A stretch of DNA of 64,000 bases from Bacteroidota bacterium (GCA_023417815.1 JAEZEI010000052.1:308325-372324), one strand, 5' to 3'; numbered from the stretch's first letter, positions 17,856 through 26,961 are shown. Notes: generated by a model not told the origin, from the letters alone. Translations and numbers: made by a program.

Positions 17856-18599
17856 ATGCCATTAGAGCCCTGGAGGAAAGGCATTGTTACCCGCATTGAA
17901 GAGCAAACAGGTAATACCAGGAGGTTCTTTATTCAGGTCCCCGAGCTGGAACGATTCGATTTTAAGCCCGGGCAGTTCGTAACGCTCGACCTTCCCATTC
18001 ACGAAAAGCCGAACAAGCGTTGGCGTAGCTATTCCATAGCAAGCTGGCCAGATGGAACGAATGTGTTTGAATTATGCATCGTGTTGCTTGAAGGCGGAGC
18101 CGGTACACAATACCTTTTTAAAGAAGTAAAGGAAGGGCATGAACTTACCCTGCGCGGACCTGTGGGTGTATTTGTTTTGCCGGAAGCCATTGACCGGGAT
18201 CTTTATCTCATCTGCACCGGCACGGGAATAGCGCCTTTCAGGAGCATGCTGCACCACATTGAACGGCATAATATTCCACACCAGGATATTTACCTCATCT
18301 TTGGGACAAGGCACAGGGAAAACCTGTTGTATTATGAAGAAATGAATGAACTTGCTGGAAGGATTCCAAACCTGCATTACATTCCTACCTTATCAAGAGA
18401 AGAATGGGAGGGAAAAAGAGGATATGTTCACGCAGTTTATGAAGATATGGTTAAGCAGAAACGTTACCAGAGCGGCCAGGAAGATTGCCCTGCATTTTTT
18501 TACCTGTGTGGATGGAAGGATATGATAGATGAAGCGAAGAAAAGGATAATGGAACTGGGTTACGATAAGAAGTGCATTCACCTTGAACTTTACGGATAA
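17856..18599 (+). CDS. Ferredoxin-NADP reductase-like FAD oxidoreductase
   Basis: A cytoplasmic flavoprotein of the FNR superfamily, 247 residues. The FAD-binding beta-barrel (about 1-105) contains FDFKPGQFVTLDLP and the flavin motif RWRSYSIAS near 56. The NAD(P)H domain (about 110-247) contains CTGTGIAPFRSML near 119, DIYLIFGTRH and FYLCGWKDMIDEAKKRI. Such proteins pass electrons between NAD(P)H and ferredoxin or flavodoxin. There is no iron-sulphur domain at the C-terminus, so the electron partner is a separate protein. A two-helix membrane protein follows 8 bases later. Confidence 0.85.
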   Translation: MPLEPWRKGIVTRIEEQTGNTRRFFIQVPELERFDFKPGQFVTLDLPIHEKPNKRWRSYSIASWPDGTNVFELCIVLLEGGAGTQYLFKEVKEGHELTLRGPVGVFVLPEAIDRDLYLICTGTGIAPFRSMLHHIERHNIPHQDIYLIFGTRHRENLLYYEEMNELAGRIPNLHYIPTLSREEWEGKRGYVHAVYEDMVKQKRYQSGQEDCPAFFYLCGWKDMIDEAKKRIMELGYDKKCIHLELYG

Positions 18600-18607
18600 T
18601 CTAAACT

Positions 18608-18796
18608 ATGGATAAGCATACCACGCGCAAATTCATCATCCCGATCCTTGGAATAATCGTCCTGGGTTTCAATATGTCCATTATCGAAAATTCTGATTGT
18701 ATCAGGATGATCCATATTGTAACCCTGCTGGTAATGGGGATCTTTGTAGGGATCCTTGGAATGAATATCATCGAGTTCCTGAAAAAGAAATCCTGA
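18608..18796 (+). CDS. Small two-helix membrane protein, function unknown
   Basis: A 62-residue protein with two predicted membrane helices (about 9-24 and 34-55) and a basic end, EFLKKKS. I do not recognise a family. It lies 8 bases after the FNR-like gene on the same strand, so it is probably cotranscribed with it. Its stop codon abuts that of the converging glyS gene within the palindrome TGATCA (18794-18799). Confidence 0.6.
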   Translation: MDKHTTRKFIIPILGIIVLGFNMSIIENSDCIRMIHIVTLLVMGIFVGILGMNIIEFLKKKS

Positions 18797-20245
18797 TCAG
18801 GAGATTATTCCCAACACAAGATTCTTTATCTCTCCCAATGCAATTCTTTCCTGGCGCATATCATCCCTGTAACGAATGGTAACGGTATTATCTTCCTTTG
18901 TCTGGTGATCAATGGTTACGCAGAAGGGCGCTCCAATTGCATCCATTCTCCTGTAACGCTTCCCGATGGTATCTTTCTCCTCATAAAAACAATGGAAAGC
19001 GCCTTTACATTCATCCATCAGTTTTCTTGCTATTTCGGGCAGACCATCTTTTTTCAGGAGAGGCAATATTGCAAGCTTTACCGGCGCAATAGCAGGAGGG
19101 AGTCTTAATACAACGCGGCTATCATCAGTGCCATCATCTTTCTTCCATTTTTCTTCGGTATAAGCGAGGCTCATAATAGTGAGGAAAAGACGATCAAGGC
19201 CAATTGATGTTTCCACAACGAATGGAGTGTAATTTCCATAAGGCTTCCCTTCAGGGTTCAGATCATTATCAAAATACTGGATCTTCTTGCGGCTGTATTC
19301 CTGGTGTTGCTTCAGGTCGAAGTCGGTACGGCTGTGTATTCCTTCAAGTTCTTTCCAGCCAAAAGGGAATTCAAATTCAATATCCAGCGCTGCATCAGCA
19401 TAATGTGCAAGCTTTATATGATCGTGGTAGCGTAATTTTTCTGAAGGGATTCCCATACTTTCAAGCCACTTCTTCCTCGTTTCTTTCCAGTAGTTGTACC
19501 ATTCCATTTGTGTGCCGGGACGAACGAAGAACTGCATTTCCATTTGCTCGAATTCCCTCATCCTGAAAATGAACTGGCGTGCGACGATCTCATTCCGGAA
19601 TGCTTTTCCCGTTTGTGCGATACCGAAAGGGATCTTCATCCTGCCTGTTTTCTGAACGTTCAGAAAGTTCACAAATATTCCCTGGGCTGTTTCAGGCCTT
19701 AGGTAGATAACATCGGCTTCACCGGCAACGCTTCCCATCTGTGTACTGAACATCAGGTTGAATTGTCTAACATCCGTCCAGTTGCAGGTATTACTTACCG
19801 AGCATTTTATCTTGTTGGAAACTATCAGATCTTTTAAACCTGGCAGATCGTCGGCAGCAATAAGCCGGTCCATTTCTTCGAGCAGTTTCTTTCCTTCCTC
19901 TGCTCCAATACTTTCAGCATGTGCTTCTATAAGGTGGTCTACCCGGTATCGTTTATTGCTGTCTTTATTATCGATCATCGGGTCGCTGAAATTATCAACG
20001 TGCCCGCTTGCTTTCCAGGTAGTGGGGTGCATAAAGATCGCAGCATCAATTCCGACGATGTTCTCATGCATCTGGGTCATGCTCTTCCACCACTGGTCTC
20101 TCAGGTTCTTTTTCAGTTGAGCCCCCATTTGTCCGTAATCATAAACCGCACTCAGGCCATCATATAATTCTGAGGACTGGAAGATGAAACCGTATTCCTT
20201 GCAATGAGAGATAAGTTCCTGGAAATTATTTTCTGTAGCTGCCAT
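18797..20245 (-). CDS. glyS: Glycine-tRNA ligase, dimeric (class II) type
   Basis: A single-chain alpha2 glycyl-tRNA synthetase of 482 residues, unlike the alpha2beta2 enzyme of E. coli. Near the N-terminus it shows the typical YGFIFQSSELYDGLSAVYDYGQMGAQLK. Class II motif 2 appears as GKAFRNEIVARQFIFRMREF, and motif 3 as the Gly-rich region near VETSIGLDRLFLTIM. The C-terminal anticodon-binding domain begins around APVKLAILPL. A -7 match lies 8 bases upstream of the ATG, so the leader would be very short. Confidence 0.95.
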   Translation of the reverse strand: MAATENNFQELISHCKEYGFIFQSSELYDGLSAVYDYGQMGAQLKKNLRDQWWKSMTQMHENIVGIDAAIFMHPTTWKASGHVDNFSDPMIDNKDSNKRYRVDHLIEAHAESIGAEEGKKLLEEMDRLIAADDLPGLKDLIVSNKIKCSVSNTCNWTDVRQFNLMFSTQMGSVAGEADVIYLRPETAQGIFVNFLNVQKTGRMKIPFGIAQTGKAFRNEIVARQFIFRMREFEQMEMQFFVRPGTQMEWYNYWKETRKKWLESMGIPSEKLRYHDHIKLAHYADAALDIEFEFPFGWKELEGIHSRTDFDLKQHQEYSRKKIQYFDNDLNPEGKPYGNYTPFVVETSIGLDRLFLTIMSLAYTEEKWKKDDGTDDSRVVLRLPPAIAPVKLAILPLLKKDGLPEIARKLMDECKGAFHCFYEEKDTIGKRYRRMDAIGAPFCVTIDHQTKEDNTVTIRYRDDMRQERIALGEIKNLVLGIIS

Positions 20246-20252
20246 AAGGCCG

Positions 20253-20260
20253 CAAAGATA
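20253..20260 (-). promoter_or_regulatory. Candidate -7 element for glyS
   Basis: The minus strand reads TATCTTTG, an exact TAnnTTTG match only 7 bases upstream of the glyS ATG (20245), implying a leaderless or nearly leaderless mRNA if used. Confidence 0.45.
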
Positions 20261-20288
20261 AAATGTTCACTCTTTCATTCCGGTAAAA

Positions 20289-20317
20289 AAAAGACTGTCC
20301 TTTCGGGACAGTCTTTT
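20289..20317 (-). terminator. Intrinsic terminator of nrdJ
   Basis: A 12-bp perfect stem, AAAAGACTGTCC / GGACAGTCTTTT, with a 5-base loop. On the minus strand the hairpin runs into an uninterrupted T-run (complement of the A-run 20285-20292), just 19 bases past the nrdJ stop. Confidence 0.92.
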
Positions 20318-20335
20318 CAGGAGTAGATCATACAA

Positions 20336-23300
20336 TTAACTGCAACCGAGGCTATTGCCGCAGTTGAGGCATTTATAGCAGGTTCCGCTGCGAACGGTGA
20401 TGTGGCCGCAAACATTACAGGCCGGGGCATCACCCTGCATATCCTTATTTAATTTGTTCATTGCATCAACCCCATTTGATGGTTTTTGAGCGTAAGCCGT
20501 GCGGTGAGCCTTTACACCCTGCGGGGAAGGACTAACAAGCCTTACTTCACTTAGTTCAGGAGTTCTTTCACCAATTGCAGGTGTTGCTTCATCCCATGGT
20601 TCATCACCTGTATTGAGCACTTCAGGTTTATCCAGAACATGTACCAGGTCGGTGCGTCCGAGATATTCATATGCAAGAGACCTGAACATGAAGTCGATGA
20701 TGGATGTGGTTGTTTTAATATTCGGATGATCGACCATACCTGCTGGTTCGAAACGTGTAAATACGAATTTCTCAACGTATTCTTCCAGGGGCACACCATA
20801 TTGCAATCCTATGGAGATAGCGATCGCGAAACAGTTAAGCATGCTGCGCATGGTAGCGCCTTCTTTGGCCATATCAATAAAGATCTCACCAAGAGTACCA
20901 TCATTATATTCGCCGGTTCTCAGGAACAATGCCTGGCCGTTGATCTTAGCCTTTTGTGTAAATCCTCTTCTTTTTGCAGGAAGCGCTCTTCTTTCAACGA
21001 TCATTGCAAGCTGGCGTTTCAGGGAAGTATCTGCGCTATTTTGGACACGCTTATTCATTTCCTCAAGAAGTTCTTCAATGGTTAGTTTGCCCATGTCAAT
21101 CAGTTGAGGAGCTTCATTGGCAACCTGTTCAGCAGTGTCTTCTTTCTTCTTTTTATCGCTCTTATTGCTAAGTGGCTGGCTGAGTTTGGATCCATCGCGA
21201 TAAAGAGCGCAAGCTTTAAGGCCTAATTCCCAACTGAGCCTGTATGCATCAGCGATCTCTTCCACCGTAGCCTCATTAGGCAGGTTAATGGTCTTGCTGA
21301 TCGCGCCGCTAAGGAAAGGTTGTGCTGCAGCCATCATCCTGATGTGACCATGTGCATGTATAAAACGTTTGCCGATTGTACCGCACTTGTTGGCGCAGTC
21401 AAACACCGGTAAATGTTCTTCTTTTAGATATGGTGCGCCTTCAACGGTCATAGTACCGCATACGTAAGTATTTGCTTCCTCGATCTGCTCATCGGAAAAA
21501 CCTAGGGCTTCAAGCAGGCTCCAGCCAAAGTCATTATACTGGTCGGCAGTGAATCCAAGTCTTTTGAGGCAGGCTTCTCCAAGGGTATAAACGTTGAAAA
21601 CAAATCCTATCTCAAATGCGCTTCCCATGGCTGCATTAAGTCTTTCAATCTCCACAGGCAAAAACCCTTTTTCACTAAGTGAGATCTCATTTATATGGGG
21701 TGCACCTGCAAGGGTTGCATGGCCTTTAGCATAATTAACAATAGCCTCGATCTCTTTTTCAGAGTATTTCAGATTTCTTAGGGCTTGTGGAACACTCTGG
21801 TTGATGATCTTAAAGTAACCGCCGCCGGATAATTTTTTGAATTTCACCAGGGCGAAATCAGGTTCAACTCCAGTGGTATCGCAATCCATCACAAGGCCGA
21901 TAGTACCTGTAGGAGCGATAACCGTGGTTTGTGCATTGCGATAGCCATATTTTTCACCAAGCTGAACTGCATCATCCCATGCTTTTGTGGCTGCTTTCAG
22001 AAGATAGTCGGGGCAATAGCGTGCATTAATGCCATGGGGCTTTATTTCCAGGCCATCGTAGGCATCAGTTGCGTCATAGGCAGCAGCACGGTGGTTCCTC
22101 ATTACCCTCAACATATGATCCCTGTTTTCTTTGAAGCGCGGGAATGAACCAAGGAATGAAGCCATTTCTGCAGATGTTTTATAAGCGACACCAGTCATGA
22201 TAGCAGTGATAGCTCCTGCGATGCCCCGGGCTTCTTCACTGTCGTAAGCAATTCCACTTACCATCAGCATGCTTCCAAGGTTAGCATATCCTAGTCCAAG
22301 TGTCCTGTAATCATAGCTAAGCTGAGCCACTTCCTTTGATGGGAATTGAGCCATCAATACGGAGATCTCCAGCACAACAGTCCAGATGCGGCAGGTATTT
22401 TCAAATCCCTTTACATCAAACTGGTTGGTGTCTTCATTAAAGAAGCGACGAAGGTTTACGCTGGCGAGGTTGCAGGCGGTATTATCCAGGAACATATATT
22501 CGCTACAAGGATTGGAAGCCCTGATAGCGCCTCCTTCCGGGCAGGTATGCCATTCGTTGATGGTTGTATCGTACTGGGTGCCAGGGTCTGCACAGCGCCA
22601 TGCTGCATAATTGATTTGCTCCCAAAGCTGGCGGGCTTTAACGGTCTTCATGGTGCGGCCGTCACTCCTTGCTTTCAGTTCCCAGTCCCCGTCATTATCC
22701 AGCGTTTTGAAGAAGGAATTTGGTATCCTTACCGAGTTATTGCTGTTCTGTCCGCTCACGGTTCTGTAAGCCTCACCTTCATAATCACTTGGATAGCCTG
22801 CAGCGATGAGGGCTGCGACTTTCTTTTCTTCTTCAACTTTCCAGTTCACGAAACTCTGGATCTCCGGATGATCAATATCCAGGCAAACCATTTTGGCAGC
22901 GCGGCGGGTTGTACCGCCACTTTTAATGGCTCCGGCTGCACGGTCACCGATCTTAAGAAAACTCATTAACCCGCTTGATGTACCGCCTCCACTCAGTTTT
23001 TCTCCTTCACCTCTTATGCTGCTGAAGTTCGTACCAACACCACTGCCATATTTAAATATCCTTGCCTCACGAACCCATAGATCCATGATACCACCTTCAT
23101 TTACCAGGTCATCTTCCACGCTAAGGATAAAACATGCATGAGGCTGAGGGCGTTCATAAGCAGAAGTTGAGTTCTTCAACATTCCATCTTTGGGATCTAC
23201 ATAATAATGTCCCTGCGGTTTCCCGGTAATGCCATAAACTTCATGAAGCCCTGTGTTGAACCATTGCGGACTGTTAGGTACACATGCCTGGTTTAGGATT

Positions 23301-23674
23301 GAATAAACCAGTTCTTCGTAAAAGATCTGCGCATCCTGCTCAGAGGCAAAATAATCGTAACGCTCACCCCATACCCTCCAGCAATGAGCAAGGCGGTGGG
23401 CAACCTGTTTTACGGATGTTTCTCTTCCGGTTGAACCATCTGGCTGGGGTACACCCGCTTTGCGGAAATATTTTTGTGCAAGAATATCTGTAGCAATCTG
23501 GCTCCATTGTTTCGGCACCTCCACATTATCCATTTGAAACACAACTTCACCGGTTGGGTTCTTAATGACTGAGGTACGATAGTCGTATTCGAACATATCG
23601 TACGGACTTACCCCTTCCCGGGTAAATAGCCGCTGAAACTGCAGCGCTTTTGTGGATTGCTTCTTTGTTGGCAT
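20336..23674 (-). CDS. nrdJ: Adenosylcobalamin-dependent ribonucleotide reductase (class II)
   Basis: Makes deoxyribonucleotides using a B12-derived thiyl radical, so it needs neither oxygen nor an iron subunit. It has 1112 residues. Seen: SGVGTNFSSIRGEGEKLSGGG, NPCSEYMFLDNTACNLASVNL (the active-site NxCxE loop), APTGTIGLVMDCDTTG (phosphate-binding PTGTIG) and a C-terminal cysteine-rich zinc ribbon with CNVCG, CYKCLNCG and a final GCS. No other ribonucleotide reductase is in the window. I found no recognisable cobalamin riboswitch upstream. The divergent region on its 5' side carries DnaA-box-like sites. Confidence 0.96.
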   Translation of the reverse strand: MPTKKQSTKALQFQRLFTREGVSPYDMFEYDYRTSVIKNPTGEVVFQMDNVEVPKQWSQIATDILAQKYFRKAGVPQPDGSTGRETSVKQVAHRLAHCWRVWGERYDYFASEQDAQIFYEELVYSILNQACVPNSPQWFNTGLHEVYGITGKPQGHYYVDPKDGMLKNSTSAYERPQPHACFILSVEDDLVNEGGIMDLWVREARIFKYGSGVGTNFSSIRGEGEKLSGGGTSSGLMSFLKIGDRAAGAIKSGGTTRRAAKMVCLDIDHPEIQSFVNWKVEEEKKVAALIAAGYPSDYEGEAYRTVSGQNSNNSVRIPNSFFKTLDNDGDWELKARSDGRTMKTVKARQLWEQINYAAWRCADPGTQYDTTINEWHTCPEGGAIRASNPCSEYMFLDNTACNLASVNLRRFFNEDTNQFDVKGFENTCRIWTVVLEISVLMAQFPSKEVAQLSYDYRTLGLGYANLGSMLMVSGIAYDSEEARGIAGAITAIMTGVAYKTSAEMASFLGSFPRFKENRDHMLRVMRNHRAAAYDATDAYDGLEIKPHGINARYCPDYLLKAATKAWDDAVQLGEKYGYRNAQTTVIAPTGTIGLVMDCDTTGVEPDFALVKFKKLSGGGYFKIINQSVPQALRNLKYSEKEIEAIVNYAKGHATLAGAPHINEISLSEKGFLPVEIERLNAAMGSAFEIGFVFNVYTLGEACLKRLGFTADQYNDFGWSLLEALGFSDEQIEEANTYVCGTMTVEGAPYLKEEHLPVFDCANKCGTIGKRFIHAHGHIRMMAAAQPFLSGAISKTINLPNEATVEEIADAYRLSWELGLKACALYRDGSKLSQPLSNKSDKKKKEDTAEQVANEAPQLIDMGKLTIEELLEEMNKRVQNSADTSLKRQLAMIVERRALPAKRRGFTQKAKINGQALFLRTGEYNDGTLGEIFIDMAKEGATMRSMLNCFAIAISIGLQYGVPLEEYVEKFVFTRFEPAGMVDHPNIKTTTSIIDFMFRSLAYEYLGRTDLVHVLDKPEVLNTGDEPWDEATPAIGERTPELSEVRLVSPSPQGVKAHRTAYAQKPSNGVDAMNKLNKDMQGDAPACNVCGHITVRSGTCYKCLNCGNSLGCS

Positions 23675-23766
23675 ATGATAGAAAGTTAGTAGGTGATTTA
23701 AAAATCAGTAGGAGAACGAAAATATCCCTTGATGCCCATCTTTCATATTCATATATTTTCACATTC

Positions 23767-23843
23767 TGTGGATAAAAGTTGTGTATAATTAAGCAGTGCA
23801 GAAGCCTATTGATTTTGGTGAGTTGTACACCTTCTGTGGAAAG
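23767..23843. promoter_or_regulatory. Cluster of DnaA-box-like sites in an AT-rich divergent region
   Basis: TGTGGATAA (23767-23775) is a perfect DnaA box, TTATCCACA, on the minus strand. TGTGTATAA (23780-23788) gives TTATACACA, which also fits TTATNCACA, 4 bases further. TTGTACACC (23823-23831) and TGTGGAAAG (23835-23843) are weaker matches. The next about 50 bases (23842-23890) are almost pure A/T. The cluster sits between the divergently transcribed nrdJ and dtd, where the prevailing gene direction also changes. It is a candidate oriC or a DnaA-regulated nrdJ promoter. Confidence 0.5.
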
Positions 23844-23912
23844 AAATTATTTTTTTGATTAGAAAATATGGAGTAATAATTTAAATCAAATTGCATAGCT
23901 CAACAGCATATT

Positions 23913-24365
23913 ATGAGAGTAGTGATCCAGCGCACAACTGAGGCAGATGTTATAATAGATAACAGGATTCATTCATCAATAAAAAAAGGCCTCGTCATTC
24001 TAGCCGGAATTGAAGAGAATGATGACTACAACGATGTTGAGTGGATTGCGGGTAAAGTCATTTCTATGCGCATATTCAACGATGAGAACCATGTTCCGAA
24101 TTTGAGCGTGCTGGATATTAAAGGTGATATCCTTGTAGTTAGCCAGTTCACGCTTCATGCTTCAATCAAAAAGGGAAACAGGCCGGGATATACAAAGGCA
24201 GCTAGACCTGAAAAAGCAATACCGCTCTACGAACAGTTCATAGCTTTGCTGGAGAACCATCTCGGAAAAAAAATCAGCACCGGCATTTTCGGAGCAGATA
24301 TGAAAGTGAAACTGGTGAATGACGGTCCACTCACAATTATTATGGATTCAAAAAACAGGGAGTAA
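23913..24365 (+). CDS. dtd: D-aminoacyl-tRNA deacylase
   Basis: Removes D-amino acids (and glycine from tRNA-Ala) from mischarged tRNAs. At 150 residues it is the usual size. It begins MRVVIQRTTEADV and has the SQFTLHASIKKGNRPGYTKA region, which contains the SQFT active-site strand and the NRPxxT motif of the Gly-cisPro loop. The C-terminal ADMKVKLVNDGPLTIIMDS is also characteristic. It is the first gene of a tightly packed run: its stop TAA overlaps the ATG of the mazG-like gene by one base. Confidence 0.95.
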   Translation: MRVVIQRTTEADVIIDNRIHSSIKKGLVILAGIEENDDYNDVEWIAGKVISMRIFNDENHVPNLSVLDIKGDILVVSQFTLHASIKKGNRPGYTKAARPEKAIPLYEQFIALLENHLGKKISTGIFGADMKVKLVNDGPLTIIMDSKNRE

Positions 24366-24688
24366 TGACAATTTCAGATGCACAGGCAAGGGTTGATGCT
24401 TTTATAAAAAGCATCGGCGTAAGATATTTTAATGAGCTAACCAATCTTGGAATTCTAATGGAGGAAGTTGGAGAGCTATCAAGGATAATGGTAAGAAAAT
24501 ATGGAGAACAATCTTTTAAAGCCGGTGAACCTGGAGACCTGTCTGATGAAATGGCTGATGTTCTTTGGGTATTGCTTTGCCTGGCAAATCAAACCGGAGT
24601 GAATCTTACCGAAGCCCTGGAAAGAAACCTTGAAAAGAAAACCATCCGAGACGCAGAAAGGCATAAACAAAACCCGAAATTAAAATGA
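24365..24688 (+). CDS. MazG-like nucleotide pyrophosphohydrolase
   Basis: A single-domain, all-alpha NTP pyrophosphohydrolase of 107 residues that splits nucleoside triphosphates to monophosphate and pyrophosphate, probably cleaning up abnormal nucleotides. The metal-binding motif is visible as MEEVGELSRIM followed by DLSDEMADVLWVL, the EExxE...ExxD pattern. It overlaps dtd at its start and the phosphodiesterase gene at its end (ATGA), so the three genes are cotranscribed and may be translationally coupled. Confidence 0.88.
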   Translation: MTISDAQARVDAFIKSIGVRYFNELTNLGILMEEVGELSRIMVRKYGEQSFKAGEPGDLSDEMADVLWVLLCLANQTGVNLTEALERNLEKKTIRDAERHKQNPKLK

Positions 24689-26001
24689 CCATTAGAAAAA
24701 TATTGATACTGCTCTTTTTTCCAGTTTCCCTTCAGGCTCAGGTAAAAAGTGGTCCATGGATTGGCAACATCGGGCTGCGGACCGCTTCTTTATGGATGGA
24801 ACCACTGGCCGGAACAGACAGTGTTGTAGTGCGCTACTTCCCGTTAGGAAAGAAAGAAAATTCAAGGTCAGTTTCAGTAATAATAATTCCCGGCAATGAA
24901 TTCAATCCTTCCCGGATTGATCTGACTGGCCTGGAGCCTGCAACCGAATACAGGTTTGAAGCAGACCTTCATTCTTCAAAAAGAAGATTCTCTTATAATG
25001 GAAGCTTTACAACTAAGGAGCTCTGGCAATACAGGAAGCCTGCACCCGATATTGTATTCCTCGCAGGAAGTTGTTCCTATTTTAATGAGCCTGAATATGA
25101 CCGTCCCGGAAAACCCTATGGAGGGGATTCGACTATTTTCCTGGCGATGGCAAAAGAGAAGGCCGATTTCAATTTGTGGCTGGGGGATTCATGGTATTAC
25201 AGGGAAGTGGATTTCACCCCTTGGGGTATGTATTACCGGGCAAGCCTCGACAGGTCCAGGCCCGTCCTTCAGCCACTATTGAAAAAAATGCCGCAATATT
25301 TTTTGTGGGATGACCATGACTATGGTCCGAACAATGCCGGTATGGACTATATATATAAGAATGAAAGCAGGAAGGTTTTTATGGATTATACCCTGAATCC
25401 TTCTTATGGACAGAGTGGAGAAGGAGTGTATACACGCATCAGCGAAAGTGATGTAGATCTTTTTCTCCTTGATGGACGATGGTTCAGGAGCCACCAGAGC
25501 TCCAGGGACTCTGCGGGCAAGACCTTCCTGGGAAAAGTTCAAATGCAATGGCTTAAAAATTCTTTACTCGACAGCCGTGCAACATTCAAGGTCATTGTAA
25601 GTGGCTCCCAGGTGTTGAACCCCGTAAGCAGCCAGGATTGCATGCGGCATTATGAAACGGAGTTTAATGAGCTGATGGATTTTCTTGAATCGCAAAGGAT
25701 CCAGGGCGTGATCTTTTTATCGGGCGACAGGCATCATTCTGAAATAATGAAACGGGATGGACTTTATACATATTATGATATAACCGTTTCCCCGCTTACC
25801 TCGGGAGTAAGTTCCGCCCGGCCTGAGGATACTGATAATCCTGCACGTGTCGGTCCCCAGATAAAACAGCATAACTATGCAAGGGTATCTGTATATGGTC
25901 CTGCAGGGAAAAGAAAGATGAAGTTCGAATTCCTGGATGTAAAAGGAAATCTTATTCATTCCTGGGAAGTTTCGCAGGAAGCTTTAAAGGCTGGGCGGTG
26001 A
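24685..26001 (+). CDS. PhoD-like alkaline phosphatase/phosphodiesterase, exported
   Basis: A secreted metallophosphatase of the PhoD family, 438 residues. Residues 1-18 form a signal peptide ending in LQAQ. A short beta-sandwich N-terminal domain (about 20-105) is followed by the metallophosphatase domain with GSCSYFNEPEYD, LGDSWYYREVDF, LWDDHDYGPNNAG and FLSGDRHHSE, which supply the metal ligands. Family members cleave phosphodiesters of teichoic acids, nucleotides or phospholipids; the substrate here is unknown. It overlaps the previous gene by 4 bases and the downstream YcxB-like frame starts within its last codons. Confidence 0.88.
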   Translation: MTIRKILILLFFPVSLQAQVKSGPWIGNIGLRTASLWMEPLAGTDSVVVRYFPLGKKENSRSVSVIIIPGNEFNPSRIDLTGLEPATEYRFEADLHSSKRRFSYNGSFTTKELWQYRKPAPDIVFLAGSCSYFNEPEYDRPGKPYGGDSTIFLAMAKEKADFNLWLGDSWYYREVDFTPWGMYYRASLDRSRPVLQPLLKKMPQYFLWDDHDYGPNNAGMDYIYKNESRKVFMDYTLNPSYGQSGEGVYTRISESDVDLFLLDGRWFRSHQSSRDSAGKTFLGKVQMQWLKNSLLDSRATFKVIVSGSQVLNPVSSQDCMRHYETEFNELMDFLESQRIQGVIFLSGDRHHSEIMKRDGLYTYYDITVSPLTSGVSSARPEDTDNPARVGPQIKQHNYARVSVYGPAGKRKMKFEFLDVKGNLIHSWEVSQEALKAGR

Positions 26002-26015
26002 CGTATATTTGCCGG

Positions 26016-26492
26016 ATGACATCAGGATACTTCACCTATAATAAGAATAAGGTTATCCAGGCCTTAAGATATCATTTCATCAGCCGCAGGGAAATAAAAG
26101 TGCTGATGATATTTGTGAATGTATTTGCGATTATTGCGGCAGTTTTATTTTACCTGAAAAAAGTTTCTCCCGCAGCCTTCCTGGTGAGTTCTCTTTTATG
26201 GTTCTTCCTGATGATCATTTTCTGGTTCCTGTTGCCATGGATGATCTATCGTAAGGCGCACACCTTCAGGGATGAATTCAGGGTTAGCCTTGATGACCAT
26301 AACTTCACCCTTGAAAATGAAAGAGGTCAGCGTAGCTGGAAATGGAATGAGTTCAGTACCTGGCTGGAAAGTCCTCATTTTTACCACCTGTATTTTAACT
26401 CCAGGTCATTCTTCATTATCCCTAAAGAGGCTTTTGAAGGTGATGATGTTCATGAGGCAAGGCGATATTTCAGGAAGTATATCAGCTCATAG
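26016..26492 (+). CDS. YcxB-like membrane protein
   Basis: A 158-residue protein beginning MTSGYFTYNKNK. Residues 22-45 and 54-76 are two hydrophobic helices, and a soluble C-terminal domain follows with VSLDDHNFTLENERGQRSWKWNEF, close to the YcxB-like pattern (a PH-like domain after two helices). Function unknown. A GTG at 25998 in frame would add 6 residues and overlap the phosphatase gene; the ATG at 26016 is preferred. The tail overlaps the converging acetyltransferase gene by 6 bases. Confidence 0.72.
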   Translation: MTSGYFTYNKNKVIQALRYHFISRREIKVLMIFVNVFAIIAAVLFYLKKVSPAAFLVSSLLWFFLMIIFWFLLPWMIYRKAHTFRDEFRVSLDDHNFTLENERGQRSWKWNEFSTWLESPHFYHLYFNSRSFFIIPKEAFEGDDVHEARRYFRKYISS

Positions 26493-26915
26493 ATTCTTTT
26501 CCATGATATGATGCGGGATGTTTACTTCTGTGAACTGTTCCCCAACTTTTTTATATCCAAACTTTTCGTAAAAGCCAATGGCAGTATCGCGGGCATGCAT
26601 CATGATGCGCCTGTAACCCTTATCAACCGCCAGGCTTTCGGCAAAGGATATTATGGACGCCCCTATGCCTTTGCCCTGAAGTTTGTCAGGAACAGCCATC
26701 TGCCTTAATTGCAGGGTTTGTGAATCTACAGGTTTCAGCATACAGCACCCCAGCATTTCATCCTCTTCAAAGGAGGCTATCAATATATTGTCTTTTTCTT
26801 TTTCCAGTTCGTCGGGGGTAAAACTTAGCCCAAGGGGCTGTCTTAAGATAAGGTGCCGGAGTTTTACCATTTGCTCATATTCCGAACTTCCATGATCGAT
26901 CTGTTTTAAACCCAT
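26487..26915 (-). CDS. GNAT family N-acetyltransferase
   Basis: A 142-residue acyltransferase of the GNAT fold, which moves an acetyl group from acetyl-CoA to an amine. The acetyl-CoA loop is LQGKGIGASIISFAE (Q/RxxGxG/A pattern) near residue 78, and the C-terminal strand GFYEKFGYKKVGEQFTEV is typical. LRQMAVPDKLQGKGIG suggests membership of the ElaA/YjcF-like group, but the substrate is unknown. It converges on and overlaps the YcxB-like gene. A -7 promoter match lies 39-46 bases before the ATG. Confidence 0.85.
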   Translation of the reverse strand: MGLKQIDHGSSEYEQMVKLRHLILRQPLGLSFTPDELEKEKDNILIASFEEDEMLGCCMLKPVDSQTLQLRQMAVPDKLQGKGIGASIISFAESLAVDKGYRRIMMHARDTAIGFYEKFGYKKVGEQFTEVNIPHHIMEKNL

Positions 26916-26953
26916 ACCTGTGAAATTATACCTGAGATGAAATTAAATATACA

Positions 26954-26961
26954 CAAATTTA
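26954..26961 (-). promoter_or_regulatory. Candidate -7 element for the GNAT gene
   Basis: The minus strand reads TAAATTTG, an exact match to TAnnTTTG, 38 bases upstream of the ATG at 26915. The rest of the divergent region to acpP (26962-27070) shows no gene. Confidence 0.45.

Noticed and set aside
22346..22969. Open frame of about 207 codons opposite nrdJ
   Set aside because: It lies entirely within the conserved nrdJ frame and resembles no family.
23675..23912. Cobalamin riboswitch before nrdJ
   Set aside because: No B12-box-like conserved core was seen and the gap is AT-rich DnaA-box-like DNA instead.
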